From NCBI GenBank assembly GCA_963966185.1, contig CAWZYM010000071.1, positions 107,001-171,000 of the forward strand: a stretch of DNA of 64,000 bases, written 5' to 3'. Below the pieces are notes generated by a model, which was not told where the DNA came from, made no database searches, and saw only the letters and a program-made list of their open reading frames with translations. Position numbers and translations under genes: made by a program. Below, piece by piece: positions 50,601 through 61,561 of this stretch. Source of the stretch: Rhabditoides inermis (Eukaryota > Nematoda > Chromadorea > Rhabditida > Rhabditidae). Position 1 is the stretch's first letter; every line of letters starts with the position of its first letter.

Positions 50601-53382
50601 AGGGAGGGAGAGAGGGATGGGGGGAGAGAGGGATGGGAGGAGAGAGGGAGAGAGGTAAAGAGAGGGAGAGAGAGGGGGGAGAGAGATGACTCGCCGGCAG
50701 GGACAGGCTGTTTTGGGGCGAGTGCGTTCACCACCCTCTCCAGCTGTCCGGCACAGCTCGATTGGGGAGAGGAGGAGGCTCGGTACCCGGCCGGCAGCGC
50801 GTTCTCCACCACCTCGTCGATTGTTCCGTTGAGCAGCACCCGCGGTCGCTCCTCCAGCGGACGAGCGCACGAGGCCAGGTCTGCAATGGATAGATCCATA
50901 AGCAGTCTCTTCCCCAATCACACCCACCCCTCCGAGTACTGGGGACGATTCGCCTCATCGCGTCCTTCCAGTGACACTTCTCGATGTGGAGCTGAACAAG
51001 GACAACATCTCCATCCCCCCCTCTCTCTCTTTCTCTCTCTCCCTCTCTCTCTCTCCCTCTCTCTCCCACCTGTTCGGGTCTTATATCGAGTCTCTTCTCG
51101 GAGATGTACATGTGAGGGAAGGAGGAACGCATCGCAGCCAGGAAACACTCGGTGCACAACAGCTGATATCCAATTATCAATAAACGTGTTTCATATCCTT
51201 CAATTTACCTTCAAATCCGCGCCCGAATAGCCACTCGTCTGTTCACCGAGCCACCTAAAATTCAAACAATAGTCACGCCCATCAGAGTCCTGCCCACTTG
51301 AGCTGTTGGTCGTCCGGCGGATTCGCCCACTGCTTCGTGTGAATTGCGATGATATTCGAGCGAGCGGTGAGGTCGGGTAGTCTGCAATTATCTCTCTCCC
51401 TTCTATATCTCTCGCTCCCTTCTCTCTCTGTCTCTTTCTCTACCTCCCCCTCTCACTGTCCCTCCCTCCTTCTGTCTCTCACCTGAACGCCAGTTCCCTG
51501 TCGAATCTTCCCGGGCGCCGCAGCGCTGGATCGATCGCGTCCAGACGGTTTGTCGCACCAATCACCACTACCTACAATTCAACCACATTCACATATTCTT
51601 TGACCACGCCCTCTCTAGCCCCGCCTACTCACATCGCCCCTGTTGTCGAGACCGTCCATGAGTGCGAGAAGTGTGGAGACGATCGATGCATGGATCTGGT
51701 CTTGGCGGGAGGAGCGCACCTGAAACGACATCGATCGATAATTCAATCAATCAATGTATCGATTAAATAACTGACAGGTGCAAGTCCGTCAATCTCGTCG
51801 AAAAAGATGATGGAGGGGCGCATAGCGTTGGCTTGCTCGAACAGCAGTCTGCAAGGTGATGATAATCTCTCTTTCTCTCTCTCTCTCTCTACTCACCTGA
51901 GTTGTCTCTCGGACTCTCCCACCCACTTGCTCATCACATCTGCTCCTTTGCGCATAAAGAACGCAACCTGCGGAACATCATAATATACCGTAACACAAAT
52001 CTCTCTCACCTTCTTTGAACCTCGACCACACTCAGCGGCGAGAGCGCGAGCCAGAAGGGTCTTACCGGTTCCTGCAAATAATCATGTCAACAACAAACAA
52101 GGCAATAGATAAGTAAACAAGTAACCAGGTGGTCCGTAGAAGACGACTCCCTTGGGCGGACTGACATCACCCTGCTGGAACAGCTGGGGGTAGAGCATCG
52201 GAAGAAGAACCATCTCACGGAGGGACAAGACGTGAGAGTCCATACCACCAACCTGCAAGATGATCATTATCAGATGATGAGAGAAGAGGGAATGCGACTG
52301 ACCGTTTCGAAGCCCTTGCTGGTGTCGATCTCGATGGGGCTGATGTCCGCGCACATAGCGCCCGCCTTCTTGCCTTTTTTCTTACCTGTAAGATAACAAG
52401 TATAGAGAATACAGTATTGCGGCACTCACTCCTGCCGCCGCCGTTGTCGGAATCACTCGAGTCGTCCACGTCGTTTCGTATGCCCAGCATTCCATCGAAA
52501 TCGCTGTCGGATGAGTCATGCCTCTTCCTTCTCCCATTCCGTCTCCTGCTTATCCCACAGCCCTTGGAACGACGGCGGTCATGGTCTCGGTAGCGATCAC
52601 TGAGTAACAATACAGTACCACACACCATTGCAACTTATACTGTACTGACCGTTCGCGTCCGCCGTTCATGCGAGTCGTGTGTGGAGTGTTGGGTCCGGGA
52701 GTGGCTCCGAAGCGCTCCGTCTGATGGCGGCTGCGACGCGCGCGACTGTCCAGCACCACTGGCTGCTCCACGAGGTCCGAGCGCAGGTTGCGCAGCTCGT
52801 TTTGAAGGTCTCTCCTGAAACCACAAGAGCTTCATAGGGAGTATCGAGGATTGACAAACTTCTTCTTCTCTTCACGCTGTCGCTGCAGCTCCTCCTCGTC
52901 CATCTCATACTCGTCGTCGTCTTCCTTGATACCGTTCTCGTCCTCCCCCTCATCTTCCTTCATCTCCTCCTCCTCTCCATCGGACTCTATTCGCGCCCGC
53001 TTCGTCTTCCTGTTGCGACCACTGCGCGTGCTCCTCAACAATCAATCAATCAATCGATAAATTTCAGGTGTGCACCCACCTCGCCGTGTAGTTCTCCTCT
53101 TCTTCGTCCTCGTCACTCCCATTCACATCGTGATCCTCTCTCGCCTGCCGTTTAATGTTGTCCATTACATCAGAGTGTCGATTGCGCATCGAGTATCGAC
53201 CGGGCGGAGACGACTGCCGGTTGCCCGAGTCACGAAGACTACGCGACGTCTCAAGCACAGTTCTTACAATGTGTTAGCAAGAGGGCACATACCACTTCCG
53301 AGTGTCTTTTCTGGGGTGAGCGTTCCGAGTGTCGTTTCTGGGGAGAGCGTTCGGAAGGATCGAAGCCGCCGCGGCGCGACAT
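47339..53382 (-). CDS. lex-1: ATAD2/LEX-1 family bromodomain AAA ATPase
   Basis: ATAD2-type proteins are nuclear AAA+ chromatin factors that bind acetylated histones. Minus-strand order: start [20 protein letters not shown] (ATG 53382), acidic Glu/Asp-rich N-terminus (52830-53040), Walker A split at [22 protein letters not shown] (about 52025-52150), [19 protein letters not shown], Walker [14 protein letters not shown] (about 51800), [19 protein letters not shown], second degenerate AAA region ([18 protein letters not shown] at about 50070-50130), then the bromodomain ([20 protein letters not shown] and [18 protein letters not shown], 48310-48600) with the acetyl-lysine-binding Asn in SNALEYNP. 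A charged helical region ([20 protein letters not shown]) and C-terminus [17 protein letters not shown] follow, with TGA at 47339-47341. About 25 exons; two introns are 500-base GA/CT arrays. Confidence 0.92.
48622..49162. repeat. CT-rich minisatellite (CCTCTCTCTCCCTCGTCTCCC units) in an ATAD2 intron
   Basis: About twenty-five units of roughly 21 bases with single-base variants. The sense strand is purine-rich and abuts the donor. The open frames [10 protein letters not shown] and similar on the minus strand are repeat artefacts. Confidence 0.9.
50140..50690. repeat. GGGA/GA purine array in an ATAD2 intron
   Basis: About 550 bases of G/A on the plus strand (GAGGGAGGGAGAGA units), pyrimidine-rich in the gene's sense, running up to the acceptor of the [10 protein letters not shown] exon. 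Long frames on both strands here are spurious. Confidence 0.92.
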
Positions 53383-53818
53383 CGCGCGACGATCTGAACA
53401 GAATATAGAGAGAGGCACACACGTGAGACACTTAGGTTCAAAAACGAAGAAGATTGTTGAACTACATTAAAATAATATGCGCACCCCATCCCACGTCAGA
53501 TAGATAGATTTCGTCACGTTAGTGCAAAGCGTGCATGCAATATGGAAATCAATGAACTATTCTAATATAATGTGCAGTCCACAACTGTAATCGTTACATA
53601 GCAGAATAAATCGAAGAACCAATCAATCGATCACAATCGATGAAAAACCCATTCGTAGTGGAAGAAGCGCGCCAAAAACCGTTCAAAAATTTCGCACTTT
53701 TATATCACACGAGCGGAGCTGCTGTACACCAATCAATAAAGACTATATATCAGCTGTTCGCGCCACGTTTTACCGTTTATATGTATTATGTTCATCTTTA
53801 TCATTTTTGATTTCAGTT

Positions 53819-56800
53819 ATGACTTCAAAAGCGAGTATATTGGACGTAACGTCACCGGAGTTTGACGTGGACGCGTACTTGAGCTACCAGCTGAAAGAGA
53901 AGACGCTCGACGAGTTGGTCAAGGAGGAGGAGAACATGGTCAACAGTGTGCGTAGGTTTATTATAATCCTATATCTCATATTTGACAATATATTTCTTCA
54001 TTATATTCATCTCGAGTCAAGGGAGCACTTCTTTACTGTGTCCCATGTGGAATTGGCGTTTGCAGGTGCGGCGGTTAGACTCTGATGTTCACCAGCTAGT
54101 CTATGAGAACTACAACAAGTTCCTCACTGCTACCAACACTGTGCGCAAGATGCAGAGCGAGTTCAACGGGCTGGTGGAGGTGAGAGAGAGAGAGAGAGAG
54201 GGATGTGACAAGTGATCATTCAGGAGATGGACACGCTTTCCTCTTCTATGAACAAGGTGTCTTCCCTTATCGGCGAGCTGTCGACAGGTAAGAGAAGTAC
54301 AGGTTGTACCAGAAAGTCAGTCATTGTTATGTTGTTGAGTGGGCAAGGAGGCTCGTGATGCGAATGTGGCGCAGCTCAATGGCTCCTACAAGGCACTCTC
54401 CTCCCTGCAGTTCATCTACCAGCTTCCCGCCACCATACAGGTTAGCATTTCTTGTTTCTATTTATTTGTATGACGGTATCAACTCACAGTTTAGGCTCTT
54501 CTGGACGACCGACAATTCTCAGAGGTGGTGCGGTTGGATGGGCTGGCGAGACGCAGCCTCGCTCGATTCTCGGATGTGAAGGACGTGGCAGACATCACAC
54601 GGCAACTGGACGCCATCAGGGCGCGGCTGGAGAGCGAGGTAGGAGAGGGAGGTAGGAGAGGGAGGGAGGGAGGGAGGGAGAGAGGGAGAGAGGGAGGGAG
54701 GGAGGGAGTCGCCCTTGCAGCTCTACTCGACCATCTCCGGACGCGTGGAGAACGTGGACTCGGCGGTGGAGGCGGCCGAACTGCTAGCCCAACTAGGTTC
54801 GTCTCCCCCACTTCTCTGAAAACGTCTCGCCCCGTTCTCCACTCACCATTCTCTCCCTCCAGGCGCCCCAGCAGACTCGCTTCAGTCCGCCCTGCTTTCC
54901 TCGGCAGAGAAGTGTCTGCAGTCAGATCTCGATGCACTCAGAGAACAGCCCGCGGATGTGCTGGACTTGGTGAGCTCTGCCTCTATTTCATTGTGTCAAT
55001 TGTATAGTAGGTCGACCGTGGCTGTTCGTCGTTCCTGCCTGATATGCAGTTGTTCTCTCAGCTACATAGGCGACTCTTCCCCGACCACCCACAACAACTT
55101 ACCGCATCATTCGCCGCTCTCTGCAAACACTTCCACGAGCTTATCACCAAGTCGGTACATCTACTTTTTTTCTTTTTATTATTATTTCGCTCTCTTCCCT
55201 CACTCACTCGTTCTCTCCCTCTCCCTCCCTCTCCCTCCCTCCTTCCCTCTCCCTCCCTCTCCCCTCTCTCTATCTCTCACCGCTCTCCCTCTTACCCTTT
55301 CTTCTTTCTCACCTTTTCTTTTTTAGCCACCTTATGACATCATCGGATCCGCAAGACTGCAGCATAGTTGTCCGGGCGCTGGACCGCTACTACCGTAAGA
55401 TGTGCACCTGCGCCCATCACATCGGACCAGGTGGGTATCGATTCGATTATATCGTATTGATTGATTGATCTGTCGATCGATCGATTGCACAGGCAACTCT
55501 TCCCCGACCAGTTACAACTTACAACAACTAACCACATCATTCCAGGAATCCTCGACTTCTCTGGCGTGTGTGTGAAGCTGATAAACTACGTGGCTCTGCA
55601 CGAGATAGCCAACTCGAGGGCCAAGATCGCCGACGACATGGGCAATGTGATCAGAGAGGTATTGATTGAATATGAATGATGAAATTATTGATTGATTTGA
55701 GCTGCGCGAAGCACTTCTCGACGGCGACGCTGATCTTCCGCATTTGATTGCGCGATTTGAGCACTCGTTCGGTGAGTGATAGGGTTACGATACTGTGTCT
55801 TCGGCGGTTGGTAGCAATCACACTTGGGCAAGGTAATATAGGGTACGGTAGTAGTAGTACGAACTTGATTTCAGTTCACTTGGGCAAGACAGCGTTGGCG
55901 AACATGCTACTGTTCTCGGCAAGTGACTGCACATTCTCGGCCCTTCCGGAGAGCGAGTTCCAGGTAGGAACTGGGCATCAGTTGTGTATCGATTGAATGT
56001 GTTCCAGTCGCCGCTTTGCTCTGCGGTGCATGGGGAGCTGGTTCTGGGGGCGGCGAGGGATGTGTGCGCTGCTGTGGCCAAGTACGCAGAGATGAGGATG
56101 GTCTCCCCGTCCCTGCTCCTCGTTCTCGGCCTATCCACCCACCACCTAGCCACACGCGCACTCCCCTCACTCATCGGTCTCGCAAATGAACAGTTTGGTG
56201 AGTGTTCCCTCAAGCTCTATGAAATGTTATGGAAAGAGACGCAGCTGCCCGTGGCTCGCGTGCCTCGGAGGGGGAAGAAGTGGTGGAGGATCTGCGGACG
56301 ACAGCCCAGCTGCTCATCCGCCGCTACGCACACCAGTGCGGGCTGTCGATCGGAGAGGACCTCGCCCGCTCGTCCGAATGGGCAGCCGCCACCGCCGCAC
56401 CCACGGCTGTCCGCGCAGTTGTCAGAAGGGCAGCCGATGAGGTAGCCGATGCGGAGAGCATGCTGTGCAAGGTGTTGGGTGGAGAGCCGCGGAGGGGCGG
56501 GGCCAGTGGGGGCGGAGCTACTGGAGCGAGGAGGGATCTGCCGAGGGACTCACTATGGAGCGAAAGAATCGATTTCCACGCCCATATTCACGTAGGATTT
56601 TCATTTTCCTACATATTAATGAAATTATATTTTTAAAAAAAGCTTGTCGACATTGTTTTGAATTGTTTTTATTTTTCAATTTCCAGATGAACAAGTCTTC
56701 GATGCTGACTGCGGTGGTGCGGGTGATGCTCAAATCACTCGTCGAGGCGATCCGGTTGAGGACGTTCAGTCGGAATGCCCTCCAGCAAGTACAGGTGTAT

Positions 56801-56946
56801 CCCCCTCCCCCTCTCTGTCTCTCGTTCGCAACTCCCTCATTCCAGGTAGACTGTCACTTCCTACAGCAGCGTCTGAGTCACTTGGTGGCTGATGAGGTGG
56901 CTGTGAACGCTCTCATCGACTCGGCTCTCTCATCGGCACTCAGAAG

Positions 56947-57002
<56 letters not shown>

Positions 57003-57089
57003 GGACATATATACTTTTCTAGATGCTCGGACCCTGTGCTGCTTCACCCATCCGCCCTGACAGCTCTGTGCGATGCGGATAAGGCTTAA
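53819..57089 (+). CDS. vps-51: VPS51, GARP/EARP tethering complex subunit
   Basis: VPS51 is a subunit of the GARP and EARP complexes, which tether endosome-derived vesicles at the trans-Golgi and recycling endosomes. Exons from the ATG at 53819 give [20 protein letters not shown], then [20 protein letters not shown] and [20 protein letters not shown], the conserved N-terminal coiled-coil typical of VPS51/Fat-free. Next come [67 protein letters not shown] and [20 protein letters not shown], ending [19 protein letters not shown] with TAA at 57087-57089. There are about fifteen exons, and the total length of roughly 700 residues fits the family. The ATG follows TTTCAGTT by two bases, so the mRNA start probably comes from a 5'UTR intron or trans-splicing. 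Donor-side GA arrays occur at 54180, 54640 and 56948. Confidence 0.9.
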
Positions 57090-57235
57090 TTCAAAAGGAT
57101 TAGATTTGAAGAGACATCGTGTACATGTGTAGTATTTATTGGTTTAGTTATGTGTTTTACTCGATTTCGGTTTTGTGATAAAATAATTTTCTTTTTTTTC
57201 TTTTTCTTTCTACAAAATAGCAGTTTTTCATCTAT

Positions 57236-57575
57236 CTCATCGTGTAGGAGAAATATTTGACTTATATCGTCCCATCAGGATTACGAAACAAGAAAAGAAT
57301 GAACCTACATCGTCCTCTTAGTACGATCGTGAAAAGTGATAATCTTCCCTCACGGAACCAATAGATTAGTTCAGGTTGGAGGTAGGAGAATAATAATTTG
57401 GCCAGCATCGTATCCTTATCCTTAGAATTACGGTAGGAGAATAATTTCATCTCATCGTCTCCTTAGAATTACGGTAGGAGAATAAGTCGACCTGCATCGT
57501 CCCCTTAGAATTACGGTAGGAGAATAATTCGACCTGCATCGTCCCCTTAGAGTTACGGTAGGAAAATAATTTGAT
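57236..57575 (+). repeat. 42-bp dispersed repeat, about seven units
   Basis: Tandem units, the last four well preserved (TTACGGTAGGAGAATAATTC, then GACCTGCATCGTCCCCTTAG), just downstream of VPS51. Confidence 0.88.
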
Positions 57576-57896
57576 CTGCACCAGTCGGAGACGCGCCTAT
57601 CGGCGCGCTCCTCCTGGAAGTTTGGGATGAGCAATGTTTGAATGGGGATTGTTGTTAGTACATGACGCGTTGCTTGGAAATAATTGCTTATATATCATTG
57701 AATGAGTCTGGTTGTGTATGCAACAATTTACTCTTCCACACAACAACAACGGACACAACTGCAACCGATACGAAACAATAGTAGAGAATCGCATACACAT
57801 ACACACAACATAAGGAATAGAACCAATAGAACATACTGATAAAGGAATGTAAACGACGCTGAAATCGTTACGGTATTTACGAAATTACTGTACCAA

Positions 57897-58975
57897 CCCT
57901 GGTTGTGGGTGAGGTGGTACGGACTGAGGCGCGGCGCTGACTCGAGTTTATCCGGCCCAGTGTCCATAGAAGACGCTGGAAGGATCACGGTGCTCACAAA
58001 ACTACAACCGTACTCCCCCTTCTACTAACCCTGGTTGTGGGTGAGGTGGTACGGACTGAGGCGCGGCGCTGACTCGAGTGTATCCGGCCCAGTGTCCATA
58101 GAAGACGCTGGAAGGATCACGGTGCTCACAAAACTACAACCGTACTCCCCCTTCTACTAACCCTGGTTGTGGGTGAGATGGTACGGACTGAGGCGCGGCG
58201 CTGACTCGAGTGTATCCGGCCCAGTGTCCATAGAAGACGCTGGAAGGAACACGGTGCTCACAAAACTACAACCGTACTCCACCCTTCTACTAACCCTGGT
58301 TGTGGGTGAGGTGGTACGGACTGAGGCGCGGCGCTGACTCGAGTGTATCCGGCCCAGTGTCCATAGAAGACGCTGGAAGGATCACGGTGCTCACAAAACT
58401 ACAACCGTACTCTCCCTTCTACTAACCCTGGTTGTGGGTGAGGTGGTACGGACTGAGGGGCGGCGCTGACTCGAGTGTATCCGGCCCAGTGTCCATAGAA
58501 GACGCTGGAAGGATCACGGTGCTCACAAAACTACAACCGTACTCCCCCTTCTACTAACCCTGGTTGTGGGTGAGGTGGTACGGACTGAGGCGCGGCGCTG
58601 ACTCGAGTGTATCCGGCCCAGTGTCCATAAAAGACGCTGGAAGGATCACGGTGCTCACAAAACTACAACCGTACTCCCCCTTCTACCAACCCTGGTTGTG
58701 GGTGAGGTGGTTCGGACTGAGGCGCTGACTTGAGTGTATCCGGCCCAGTGTCCATCGAAGACGCTGGAAGGATCACGGTGCTCACAAAACTACAACCGTA
58801 CTCCCCCTTCTACTAACCCTGGTTGTGGGTGAGGTGGTACGGACTGAGGCGCGGCGCTGACTCGAGTGTATCCGGCCCAGTGTCCATCGAAGACGCTGGA
58901 AGGATCACGGTGCTCACAAAACTACAACCGTACTCCCCCTTCTACTAACTTGGTTGTGGGTGAAGTGTCTACTGA
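57897..58975. repeat. 132-bp tandem repeat, eight full units plus a partial
   Basis: Units begin CCCTGGTTGTGGGTGAGGTG at 57897, 58029, 58161, 58294, 58426, 58558, 58690 and 58817, with a partial at 58949. Spacing is 132 or 133, except one unit shortened to 127 by a 5-base deletion. Units differ by only a few point changes, so homogenisation is recent. On the minus strand each unit has an acceptor-like CTTCCAG, a 78-base segment and a donor-like G/GTTAGT. I see no Sm site, so it is not a spliced-leader gene array. Confidence 0.95.
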
Positions 58976-59309
58976 AGTAGTTGTAGACTGTCATGAAGAG
59001 GGAGGTGACGGTTACGAAAATGCCTGTCAAAGGTGCAGTGATATGATATGCAATCAATGAGTAAGGAAGTAAAAAACAGTAACATCCGGTAGAAAAAAAC
59101 AGTGCACACTGGTTGCAAGTCGGTCGTAAACAGGTCTCTGAATCATGTGGTCTCACTGGCCGCCCTGTTGTACTCAAAGTGCAAGTGGCTGTGAAAAGGT
59201 GCAAACCCGGCGCGCATCACATGCTGGCGCCGGCTTGGGTATATAGGTGATGAGACGGGTGCTACCGTATACCGTTACTTACAGACAGACGGACAGGGCG
59301 TTTTCTATA

Positions 59310-59375
59310 TATTAGGATCGTCCCCTTAGAATTACGGTAAAGAATAGTTCGATCTGCATCGTTTAGTATTCGACA
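59310..59375 (+). repeat. 42-bp dispersed repeat, about 1.5 units
   Basis: GGATCGTCCCCTTAGAATTA then CGGTAAAGAATAGTTCGATC, between the 132-bp array and UBXN4. Confidence 0.8.
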
Positions 59376-59650
59376 AGAGAACAATTTTACTTTAATCTAT
59401 TTCCACCCGCATGAACGAAGCGTCAATAGGCATGAAATGGAGTGTTCTCGAGAAAAAAAATGGAACAATACGTCATTGTTATTGTTTTTCTCCTTTTTTA
59501 ATTGTTGATTGTATTTCTTGTCTGCGTTCGGTTCAGAGGTTACAAATGTTTATGAAAGGTTGCATGTATGTGAAATTGTGTTGTCGGGAACTGATCTATG
59601 CATGTGAAATTGTGTTGTCGGTGACTGATACACGATTGTGCTGCTTGCAG

Positions 59651-61348
59651 ATGTCAGCGTCGACCATCTCGTGGGTGCGTAGCGACGTCGGGGCGGCGAT
59701 CGCCGAATGCCGACAGAAGAAGGCACTTTTTCTCGTATTCGTCGACTCCAAGGACGACAAGGGTGCGTACATGTTGAGCATCTACTTACTGTTATGTTTC
59801 GTAAAATGAAATATGAAAACATGAGGTCTGATGTACTTGTTGTACATGGGGTTGCAGGTGCGGCGATGTCGGCGTTGTGGGATCGTGTGGACTTGTCGAG
59901 GTACGACGTGGACTTGGTTGCGGTGTGCCTCGACGCCGATTCAGACGCCCACGTCCAGTTCTCACAGATATGTGAGTGTTTCATAATGCACACTTGTGTT
60001 ATTACGTGTTATATATGAAGACCCCACTCCTGTGCTGCCGGTATCGTACCTCATCGACACGATCGGAAAGCCGCTGGAGATCATCACATTCATCAAGCCC
60101 CTCACCTATGACCAGTTCGAAACGCGGTTGCGCGGCGCTGTCCAGGTTTCGTTTCGTTCTCATCTATGTTGTTTGTTTGATTACCTTGTTTCAGGCGTTC
60201 CAGGAACAGCTCTCGGGCGTGTCTCATCCAGCGGCGTTCGTGCAGTCACAGCCCAGCCAGTTGCGGCCTGTGCCCCCTCCCGCGGCGCAGATTCAGACGG
60301 CAGAGCAGCGGTGGGTTTATCCCGCAGCGTTTGATCAGTAATGGGTACGTTCAGTCGAGCTGCCGACGAGGAGCGGGCGGCGGCGTTGCGCGCCAAAGCG
60401 GCCGAAGTGGAGGAGGCGGAGAGACGCCGGAAGCAGGACAAGCAGCTGCTCAAGTGAGTCTCATCTACCCTCTCTTTCCTACTTGGTGTTAAGGGCGGCG
60501 GAGAAGCGGAGGCAGGAGAAGCTGGAGGCGGAGCGCGAGAAGGAGCGCGTGCGCAGGCAGATACAGGCCGACAGGGAAGAGCGCGCGGTCAAGGGCAAGC
60601 CAAGTGCCGCTGCTACCCCGGCGGCCGCGCCTGCCGCCCCGGTGCCGTCGGACTCGTGTCGACTGCAGATGAAGTTCTCCGACGGCTCCTCCCTCGTCGA
60701 GCAGCTGCCCTCGTCCGACACCCTGGGCACAGTATACGAGCTGGTCAAGAAGGTATGGTTAGTGATGGGGCGAGAGGATTGTGTGTGTTGCAGAGCGGTC
60801 GTGTGCGCGGTTCGTTCCGTCTGGTGCAATCGTTCCCTCGGAAGGAGCTCGGAGAGGCACTCGCTGACCAGACCCTCCTCCAACTCCAGCTCACTCCCAG
60901 CAACACACTGCTCGTTGTGCAGGTTTGTGTTGTCGATGTGTTGAAAATATCATGTAGCTTTTTTCCAGGACTCGCATTCCTCAACGGTGGCGAAGCCGGG
61001 GGGCGGTGTGGCGACGATGGGATACATGTTTGAGTTGCTGTTCGCGCCCGTCTACCAGTTGATGAACTTCCTCAAGGGATTTTTGTTCGGAGGGGATGCT
61101 CGCCCTGACCCGCCTGCTCAGGAGAGCAACTCGGAGCCGGCCAAGAAGGAGCAAGGAGTGAGGAGGGTGGGTGACTCTTTCTCTTTTTCTCACTCTTCAC
61201 TTGTCCATTACATGAAAGCTTTCAGCGTGGCAACATCCGTGGCCTGAGTGACGTGGCTAAGGAGGACGAGGGAGAAGAGGGGCAGGGAAGGAGACCTGAT
61301 GATGATCAGGACGGTTCCTGGAACGGCAACTCTACCCAGTTCCTCTGA
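59651..61348 (+). CDS. ubxn-4: UBX domain-containing protein 4 (erasin)
   Basis: UBXN4 is an ER-membrane adaptor that recruits p97/CDC-48 to promote ER-associated degradation. The ATG at 59651 lies directly behind TGCTTGCAG. The protein starts with a thioredoxin-like domain ([73 protein letters not shown]). A charged coiled-coil follows (AADEERAAALRAKAAEVEEA, EKRRQEKLEAEREKERVRR), then an Ala/Pro linker, a UBX domain (CRLQMKFSDGSSLVEQLPSS, SFRLVQSFPRKEL) and a hydrophobic hairpin-like membrane segment (MFELLFAPVYQLMNFLKGFL), with a short acidic tail ending WNGNSTQFL and TGA at 61346-61348. Order and length match metazoan UBXN4. The FPR loop of the UBX domain, which contacts p97, is intact (SFPRKE). 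Confidence 0.93.
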
Positions 61349-61561
61349 ACACAATCCCTTATTAGTATTCTTTCCACCCTGTAAATTGTATGCATAGTCA
61401 AGCTTTGTGTGATGGGTATCATCTAGTGATATAAATTAATTTATTTGTGAATTAAATAATTTTATTCGAATAAATTCTTACAACTCATCGCCTAGTGAAT
61501 GCAAATCATGCAACAAAAAACGCATCTGGAACATTTTTTTCTTTGGCTGAGTATCGCGCGT

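Noticed and set aside
50022..51230. A 400-codon plus-strand frame and 280-310-codon minus-strand frames
   Set aside because: Created by a 550-base purine array in an ATAD2 intron; only the small flanking pieces on the minus strand are real exons.
57897..58975. CRISPR array or spliced-leader/5S RNA gene cluster
   Set aside because: Repeat and 'spacer' are equally conserved, so it is not CRISPR; there is no Sm-binding site, no leader-like 22-mer with snRNA features and no 5S boxes.
58914..59204. Minus-strand frame with hydrophobic segments ending in the 132-bp array
   Set aside because: No ATG, no homology, and the 3' part is repeat; a membrane-like composition alone is weak evidence.
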